Of a DNA stretch of 64,000 nt, positions 59,125 through 64,000 are shown piece by piece. The stretch's first letter is position 1. Each line of letters opens with the position of its first letter. The stretch spans positions 1 to 64,000 of the forward strand of contig CANKVS010000001.1 of assembly GCA_947487155.1 (NCBI GenBank), in the 5' to 3' direction. This DNA comes from an uncultured Flaviramulus sp. GTDB taxonomy: Bacteria; Bacteroidota; Bacteroidia; Flavobacteriales; Flavobacteriaceae. The position numbers and the translations under genes are program-made. The notes beneath the pieces were generated by a model. It was not told where the DNA came from and made no database searches. It saw nothing but the letters and a program-made list of their open reading frames with translations.

Positions 59125-59847
59125 ATTTCTACCCTTTTCGTTCGGATATAAAACAGGTAAATTATCACTCTGAAAAACGTCTTTGGTATTTAAGTTAATT
59201 GCAGAAAGTTTACCAGTAAAAGCAGCACCTGTGTCTATATTCCAAACGTTAATGGCATTCATAGGTATCTCAGATTCAAAGTTAATAGTTGGTGTATGTC
59301 CTATATAAATTTCTTTGTACTGCTTTAATCTATTGGGGTATAATTTTGAATTTTCTTTAATACGTTTATCCATAGTTAATGCCATTTCCCAAAGTGTTCT
59401 ATCAAAATACAAACTTGTTTTAAAAACTTCTTTTTCTATACCATGCATTGATGTAAATCCAGCATGTACAAATAATCGATTTTCATTATCAATATAATAC
59501 AAAGGCATATTTTGAAAAAATTCTAAATGTTCCTTTTTTTGCTCATCAGAAAAACCTTCATAACTCTCCATAGTTTCTTTACCCCCATGCATATACCATG
59601 TTGGGTTAACGTCATTGTCTCTTAACCAATCTTCGCACCAAACGTCATGATTGCCTTTTATAAAAACACAATTTATTTTTTGAGATAATTCGATTAAAAA
59701 CTGAATGACTTGTGCAGACTCGCTCCAACCATCAACATAATCGCCCACAAAAACAAGTGTGTCTTCATCTTTAACTTCCATTTTATTTAATAGCTGTATT
59801 AAAGCTTTTAAACCACCATGAATATCGCCTACCGCAAATGTTCGCAT
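59116..59847 (-). CDS. Metallophosphoesterase (protein phosphatase / ApaH-like)
   Basis: The product has 243 residues. It has the calcineurin-like metal motifs: GDIHGGL (7-13), GDYVDGWSES (about 35-44), IKGNHDVWCEDW (about 63-74) and a C-terminal GHTPTIN and NIDTGAAFTGKLSAINL. These arrangements occur in serine/threonine phosphatases of the bacterial PrpA type and diadenosine tetraphosphatases. No signal peptide is present, so it is cytosolic. It is a single gene whose stop lies inside a terminator stem. Confidence 0.9.
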   Translation of the reverse strand: MRTFAVGDIHGGLKALIQLLNKMEVKDEDTLVFVGDYVDGWSESAQVIQFLIELSQKINCVFIKGNHDVWCEDWLRDNDVNPTWYMHGGKETMESYEGFSDEQKKEHLEFFQNMPLYYIDNENRLFVHAGFTSMHGIEKEVFKTSLYFDRTLWEMALTMDKRIKENSKLYPNRLKQYKEIYIGHTPTINFESEIPMNAINVWNIDTGAAFTGKLSAINLNTKDVFQSDNLPVLYPNEKGRNKN

Positions 59848-59902
59848 ATCTAAATTCTTTTAAAAAAACTAATTGATTAGATTAAAACCCTGAAAAGGAA
59901 AA

Positions 59903-61159
59903 TTAAAAATACTGTCCAATACCAAACACCAAACCTTTTGTTTTATCTGATGTAATACCATGACCATAATCGATCCTAAATGTAGCATTGTATATTTTTT
60001 TATGAATAAAACGAAGTCCTATTCCTGGATGTATTCTAACATTATTCATTTTACCAAAATCACCAAAACTACCACCAGGGTTTCGCCATGTCCCTGCATC
60101 TATAAAAGCATTAGTTTGCAAAATAAACCAGTTTTTTTCATATAATGTATAGCGGTATTCGGTATTAAGTACTATAACTCCAGTACCTCTATCAATGGTG
60201 TTTCCAACACCTCTAATATTTAAATTATTATCAACAGAAAAAGGCGCAAATGGTGTGTTATCATTAGTTGATAAACCCAGCCTTAACCTATTAGCCCAAT
60301 TACCGCGTTTACCCAAACGTTTAAAATAGAAAAAATCATTCCATGCAATAAGAAAATCAGGTAAGGTTTCATTCGTTGATGTTACATATTGAAAATTTAG
60401 CTGACTTCTAAAACCTGATATGTATTGATAATAATAATCTAAATTATTATACTCATAAATACCTTTTAACAACCATTTATGCACATTTAATTCTGGTCTG
60501 TTATTTACATTTTCACCTTTAAATCTATAATCTTCCGTAAAATAATTTACTCCTAAATCTACTTTGTGTTTAAAATTGATTTCATACAATCCTAAAACTT
60601 CAAAAGATTTGTTATTGTACTTATAATTAGCTGTTTCGCCATCAAAAAAAACAGGCTCTTGGGTTGTTAAATTTTGATGGTTTATAGCCAATCCTAACTT
60701 ATTAGAAAACAAATACGGTGCTCTAAAATTAATCGCATAAGAACTATAAATATCATGCTGATAAAACCCTCCAAAAGTGATGTTTCTACCTAGCGCATTA
60801 AACTCATATAATCCCGCTCTATATGCAAACTCATCATCGTTTGTGGTGTAGATACTTAATGATGGAATGAGAGTGAAATTTTCTTCAATATTATAAAATA
60901 CGTTGTATTTATTATCTTGAGAATGGAATACTTGAAAATAGGCATGCGATACAGAAGGTAACCGCTTTAAGCGCAATATATCTTGTTGAATAAGCGCAGA
61001 GTCTAAAACATGCCCTGGCTTAGTAACAGATATATTTTTTATAAATGATTCTTTTATTCTTTTATTTCCTTGAATTTTTAAATCATCAACAACGTACTCT
61101 TGCCCAAGCGCATATAAACTTGATATAAAACATAAAAATACAATTGTTTTTCTTAACAT
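59903..61159 (-). CDS. BamA/TamA-like outer-membrane barrel, tandem copy B
   Basis: The product has 418 residues. A signal peptide (1-19, ending ALG-QEY) is followed by one POTRA-like unit (about 22-85, VDDLKIQGNKRIKESFIKNISVTKPGHVLD). A beta-barrel ends in ...GHGITSDKTKGLVFGIGQYF, closing with Phe as Bam substrates do. It is shorter than BamA (one POTRA rather than five), so it is an accessory Omp85-type or porin-like protein. It is a close paralog of the next gene, with 40 bp between them, and may be read both from the operon and from its own promoter at 61180. Confidence 0.87.
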   Translation of the reverse strand: MLRKTIVFLCFISSLYALGQEYVVDDLKIQGNKRIKESFIKNISVTKPGHVLDSALIQQDILRLKRLPSVSHAYFQVFHSQDNKYNVFYNIEENFTLIPSLSIYTTNDDEFAYRAGLYEFNALGRNITFGGFYQHDIYSSYAINFRAPYLFSNKLGLAINHQNLTTQEPVFFDGETANYKYNNKSFEVLGLYEINFKHKVDLGVNYFTEDYRFKGENVNNRPELNVHKWLLKGIYEYNNLDYYYQYISGFRSQLNFQYVTSTNETLPDFLIAWNDFFYFKRLGKRGNWANRLRLGLSTNDNTPFAPFSVDNNLNIRGVGNTIDRGTGVIVLNTEYRYTLYEKNWFILQTNAFIDAGTWRNPGGSFGDFGKMNNVRIHPGIGLRFIHKKIYNATFRIDYGHGITSDKTKGLVFGIGQYF

Positions 61160-61179
61160 TTACAAGGTTAATTATATAG

Positions 61180-61187
61180 CAAAAATA
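61180..61187 (-). promoter_or_regulatory. Candidate promoter of BamA-like copy B
   Basis: The minus strand reads TATTTTTG, matching TAnnTTTG, 20 bp before the ATG of the gene at 59903-61159. No suitable -33 element is present, so activity is uncertain. Confidence 0.35.
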
Positions 61188-61199
61188 AAGCTTTTAAAA

Positions 61200-62471
61200 T
61201 CAAAAATATTGACCAATCCCAAAAACAATTCCGTTAGTAGCTTCCTCTCCTATGCCGTAACCATAATCTAATCTAAAAACAGCATTAAATATTCTTTTAT
61301 GTATAAACCTAATACCTAATCCTGGGTAAAATTTAACCGAGGTTCCATCAAAAAGTTGTCCTAAATTACCTCCTGGATCTCTCCATGAACCAGTATCAAT
61401 AAAAGCATTACTTTGTAAAACAAACCATCCTTTTTCGTATAGTGTATGTCTATATTCTGTATTAATTACAATAGCTGCTGTACCCCTATCTATGGTATTT
61501 CCAGCACCTCTAATATTTAATTGATTGTCTACTGCAAAGGGCGCAAAAGGTGTATCGTCGTTTGATGCATAAGCTAACCGCAATCGGTTTGCCCAATTAC
61601 CTTTGACTCCTACTCTTTTAAAATATTCAAAATCGTTTCGCCCTATAAAGAAGTTTTTTAAAAGATTATTCTCACCACTACTTCCTGTAACTAATCTATA
61701 GGTAAGTAAGCTTCTAAACCCATTTTTATATTGATAAAATATATTGATGTTATTGTATTCATATTCGCCAATTATAGACACTTTATTCGCATTAAGTTGG
61801 GTAGGTATTCCTGTTGGCAAATTACCTTCTAAAAAGCTATAATCTTCAGACCCAATATTTAACCCTAATTCTAATCGGTTATGAAAATTTGGTTCATATT
61901 GAAGTTTAATTTCAAATGCTTTGTTTTCAAACTTATAATTTACATCATTATCATTGTCAAAAAAAACAGGTTCTTGAGACACTAAATTTTGATAATTTAC
62001 ACTTAGCCCTAATTTACGTGTAAACAAATTTGGTGCTTCCCAAAAGGCGCCATACGAATCGAACACATCTCTACTATAAAAACCGCCTATTAATTGGTTT
62101 CTTCCTAAAAAGTTAAAATCGAATACCGAGGTTCTAAAAGCAAATTCTCCATTGTTATCTGTTGAAATATTTAACCCTGGAATTATAGCAAAATTCTCTT
62201 CTACAATATAAGTTAAATGATGATTACCATTACTTACAGATTCTAATTTATATTCAATATTAGCAATTGAAGGCAACAGTTTAAGACGTCTTATATCTGA
62301 AGTTATTTTAGTTGTATCTAAAACAGAGCCTTCTTTTACAAAAGCTAGTTTTTTTAAAAAGGCTGTTCGGGTTCTTTTATTCCCTTCTATATTAATTTTA
62401 GAAATGGTATTGTTTTGAGCGTACGAAAACGTTAAAAACAGCATTAAAACTAGTAATATTATTCTTTTCAC
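61200..62471 (-). CDS. BamA/TamA-like outer-membrane barrel, tandem copy A
   Basis: The product has 423 residues. A signal peptide ends SYA-QNN; one POTRA-like unit is at about 22-85 (ISKINIEGNKRTRTAFLKKLAFVKEGSVLD). The barrel has the same landmarks as copy B: FAFRTSVFDFNFLGRNQLIGGFYSRD, NQLNIRGAGNTIDRGTAAIVINTEYRHTLYEKGWFVLQ and ...GIGEEATNGIVFGIGQYF. The start overlaps the lipoprotein gene by 4 bp. The pair arose by tandem duplication. Confidence 0.88.
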   Translation of the reverse strand: MKRIILLVLMLFLTFSYAQNNTISKINIEGNKRTRTAFLKKLAFVKEGSVLDTTKITSDIRRLKLLPSIANIEYKLESVSNGNHHLTYIVEENFAIIPGLNISTDNNGEFAFRTSVFDFNFLGRNQLIGGFYSRDVFDSYGAFWEAPNLFTRKLGLSVNYQNLVSQEPVFFDNDNDVNYKFENKAFEIKLQYEPNFHNRLELGLNIGSEDYSFLEGNLPTGIPTQLNANKVSIIGEYEYNNINIFYQYKNGFRSLLTYRLVTGSSGENNLLKNFFIGRNDFEYFKRVGVKGNWANRLRLAYASNDDTPFAPFAVDNQLNIRGAGNTIDRGTAAIVINTEYRHTLYEKGWFVLQSNAFIDTGSWRDPGGNLGQLFDGTSVKFYPGLGIRFIHKRIFNAVFRLDYGYGIGEEATNGIVFGIGQYF

Positions 62472-63199
62472 TTTGCTATGAAATTTTTGTTATTAATAAC
62501 CCAATTCACCCAATTATCTTCACTTACATCCATTAAAGTGAAATTATAACTAGCGTTTAAGATTAAAGCGGGAGGTGCTTGTGTAGTTATATTTAATACA
62601 ACATTACTGGTATTATAGTATTGAAAATGATTCTCGAAAGTATAAGTACCAGATAATAGGTTATTTTGCATATCTGATATTACCTGAAAGTAAATAGCAT
62701 TATCTCCAAAAGCATTATCAACCCAAGAAAATTTAGGCATTAAAGATTCATCTTGATTAATATTTACTAGATCATTCCAAACTGTGGGTTTAGATATTTG
62801 CTTTGTTTTAATTGGGTTTGAAATTTTTATTTCGCCATCCAATTCAAACGTTACAATAATCCATTTTTCATTAGAAGCAGATTGAGTAAATTTCTCTAAA
62901 TAACCATTAAAAAAAGGTTCGCTATTTAATACAACTTGAGTGTAGTTTAAAAAATCGTTATTATCTACATCGGCTCGTTCTGTTTGATAAAATCGCGCAT
63001 TTTTAGCACCTGCTTCTGGGTAGTAAAAGGTTAAAACATCACCACTATTTTCATCGCTAGCCGCACATGCTATAACAGCACCTGTTTCAATTGTTTTATT
63101 TTTAATGTAAGATGCTAAAGTTTCAGGAGCATCATCATTATCTTCTGAACAGGAAAATAGTATTAATAAACTAACAAATATGCATGCTATTTTATTCAT
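62468..63199 (-). CDS. Lipoprotein of unknown function
   Basis: The product has 243 residues. The lipoprotein signal is IACIFVSLLILFSC (Cys 17). No domain is recognised; the mature part looks beta-rich with repeated Asn and Asp. ASDENSGDVLTFYYPEAGAKNARFYQTERADVD shows a possible strand pair. It overlaps by 4 bp with genes on both sides, so it is made with the glycosidase and the barrels. It may bind the substrate or product of the glycosidase on the surface. Confidence 0.75.
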   Translation of the reverse strand: MNKIACIFVSLLILFSCSEDNDDAPETLASYIKNKTIETGAVIACAASDENSGDVLTFYYPEAGAKNARFYQTERADVDNNDFLNYTQVVLNSEPFFNGYLEKFTQSASNEKWIIVTFELDGEIKISNPIKTKQISKPTVWNDLVNINQDESLMPKFSWVDNAFGDNAIYFQVISDMQNNLLSGTYTFENHFQYYNTSNVVLNITTQAPPALILNASYNFTLMDVSEDNWVNWVINNKNFIAK

Positions 63200-64000
63200 T
63201 TTAAACGGTATTGTTTTTTTATTAGTACTTCTACGGGTTTATTTTGAGGTGTAAATTTCGAATTGTTTTCACCTCCAGATGTACTATAGTTATGAAACCA
63301 TTTCCAAATAAATCCGCCTGCAAACCAATCTTCGTTCCAAAAGGTTTCAAAAAGTGCTTGGGTTGTATTTGTTTGTGCTTCAAGGTTTACCTGATCCATA
63401 CTTCTATCGCTTTTCCAAGGTTCTTTTCCCGAATAATCAACGCTTCTATAACCAAATTCAGTAAATAAAACGGGTTTATTATTCTTATTAGAAACGTTCA
63501 TTATAGTTTGTTTATGCTGTTCCCAACCCTCTAAACATTCTATAACCGTTGGTGTTTTACTATTACTAACTGGAAAATAAGCATCAACGCCTATGTAATC
63601 TATATCACTCCAAAAAGGTGTGCGTTTAAATTCATCCCAATTTGCAGCATAAGTTAATTTTCCTTTATATAACGCTTTAATTTTAGTTATTAAATTAGCC
63701 CAATACTTGGGTCTTGTTTCAATAAACTTTTCAAGCTCTGTACCAATACAAAATATATCGACCTTTGCCTCTTGAGCTAATTGCGCATATTCTAAAATAA
63801 ATTTTGAATACGACTTTTCAAATAATTTCCAGTCGTCCTCATTTTGCATATTTATATAGCCTGTAAACTCACCACGCGAAACCCAAATTTGTGGCTTCAG
63901 CATCACTTTTATATTCGACTTATATAGCATTTCTATATACTGTTTTGCGCCTGCTCTAGTTTCTCCAAACCATTGCCTGTTTGTATTAAAAATAATGTTT
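63196..64000 (-). CDS. GH113-like glycoside hydrolase (beta-mannanase type), cut by window edge
   Basis: The frame is open to the right edge, so the N-terminus is missing (268 codons visible). Upstream of the first internal Met the frame reads NTNRQWFGETRAGAKQY, in keeping with GH113. FCIGTELEKF holds the likely acid/base Glu and VLFTEFGYRS the likely nucleophile Glu. IDYIGVDAYFP and GGFIWKWFHNYS are also typical of the TIM-barrel. GH113 enzymes cut beta-1,4-mannan. Its 4-bp overlap with the lipoprotein gene links it to the barrel genes. Confidence 0.85.
   Translation of the reverse strand, partial: NIIFNTNRQWFGETRAGAKQYIEMLYKSNIKVMLKPQIWVSRGEFTGYINMQNEDDWKLFEKSYSKFILEYAQLAQEAKVDIFCIGTELEKFIETRPKYWANLITKIKALYKGKLTYAANWDEFKRTPFWSDIDYIGVDAYFPVSNSKTPTVIECLEGWEQHKQTIMNVSNKNNKPVLFTEFGYRSVDYSGKEPWKSDRSMDQVNLEAQTNTTQALFETFWNEDWFAGGFIWKWFHNYSTSGGENNSKFTPQNKPVEVLIKKQYRLK

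Overview
The window is AT-rich and densely coded, and it reads as chromosomal DNA of a flavobacterium (Bacteroidetes, family Flavobacteriaceae, probably marine). The evidence is a SusC/SusD pair, a PID-CTERM-type sorting tail, DUF5686, DUF4382, 2TM and DUF2652 proteins, many lipoproteins, promoter -7 boxes of the TAnnTTTG type, and an arsenosugar gene set typical of the group. No rRNA gene, complete tRNA gene, CRISPR array, transposase or integrase was seen. The right edge cuts a GH113-like gene.

Region 1 (0.3-11.8 kb) is the accessory-looking part. Two paralogous pairs of overlapping TetR-family genes bracket a set of small-molecule-handling proteins: SRPBCC, a DUF2652 cyclase-like/SRPBCC fusion, a 1-Cys peroxiredoxin, an MFS permease, a metallo-beta-lactamase-fold lipoprotein, a YdhR-like protein and a SnoaL-like protein. 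Several cell-surface lipoproteins lie between them. Palindromes sit in the promoters of both pairs and of the DUF2652 gene. The region ends near a sequence resembling a tRNA 3' end followed by a hairpin, a possible integration scar.

Region 2 (11.9-34.3 kb) is mostly housekeeping: an FGE-like lipoprotein, pyrophosphatase, M1 peptidase, DUF5686 outer-membrane protein, pyruvate dehydrogenase E1 beta, ETF beta and alpha, bifunctional nuclease, nucleoside transporter, thymidylate synthase, a frameshifted TonB-like gene, a CBM48 protein, a 2TM-dihydrofolate reductase fusion, racemase-like and FAD proteins, a Tat-exported Gfo/Idh/MocA oxidoreductase, FabD and LspA. Region 3 (34.4-45.5 kb) holds a SusC/SusD nutrient-uptake pair divergent from a LytTR two-component system, then galE with a DegT aminotransferase, KDO transferase and a low-complexity lipoprotein.

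Region 4 (45.6-59.0 kb) is an arsenosugar locus split in two. ArsM, a nucleoside phosphorylase, a TIGR04282-type glycosyltransferase, rhodanese, ArsS and its peroxidase-like partner lie on the minus strand. A Pit-type phosphate permease, a DUF547 protein and a TIGR04283-type glycosyltransferase lie on the plus strand. The histidine-degradation genes hutHUI and a divergent LysR regulator sit between the halves. Region 5 (59.1-64 kb) has a phosphatase and a chained cluster of a GH113-like glycosidase, a lipoprotein and two tandem BamA/TamA-like barrels.

The most unusual pattern is a short hairpin repeat (TCTTCCC-nnn-GGGAAGA followed by a GATGGG tail). It abuts the start codons of pdhB and thyA and also lies in frame inside hutU, where it adds about 15 residues. 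A similar extra segment lies inside the TIGR04283-type glycosyltransferase. This resembles the protein-coding palindromic elements known from Rickettsia.
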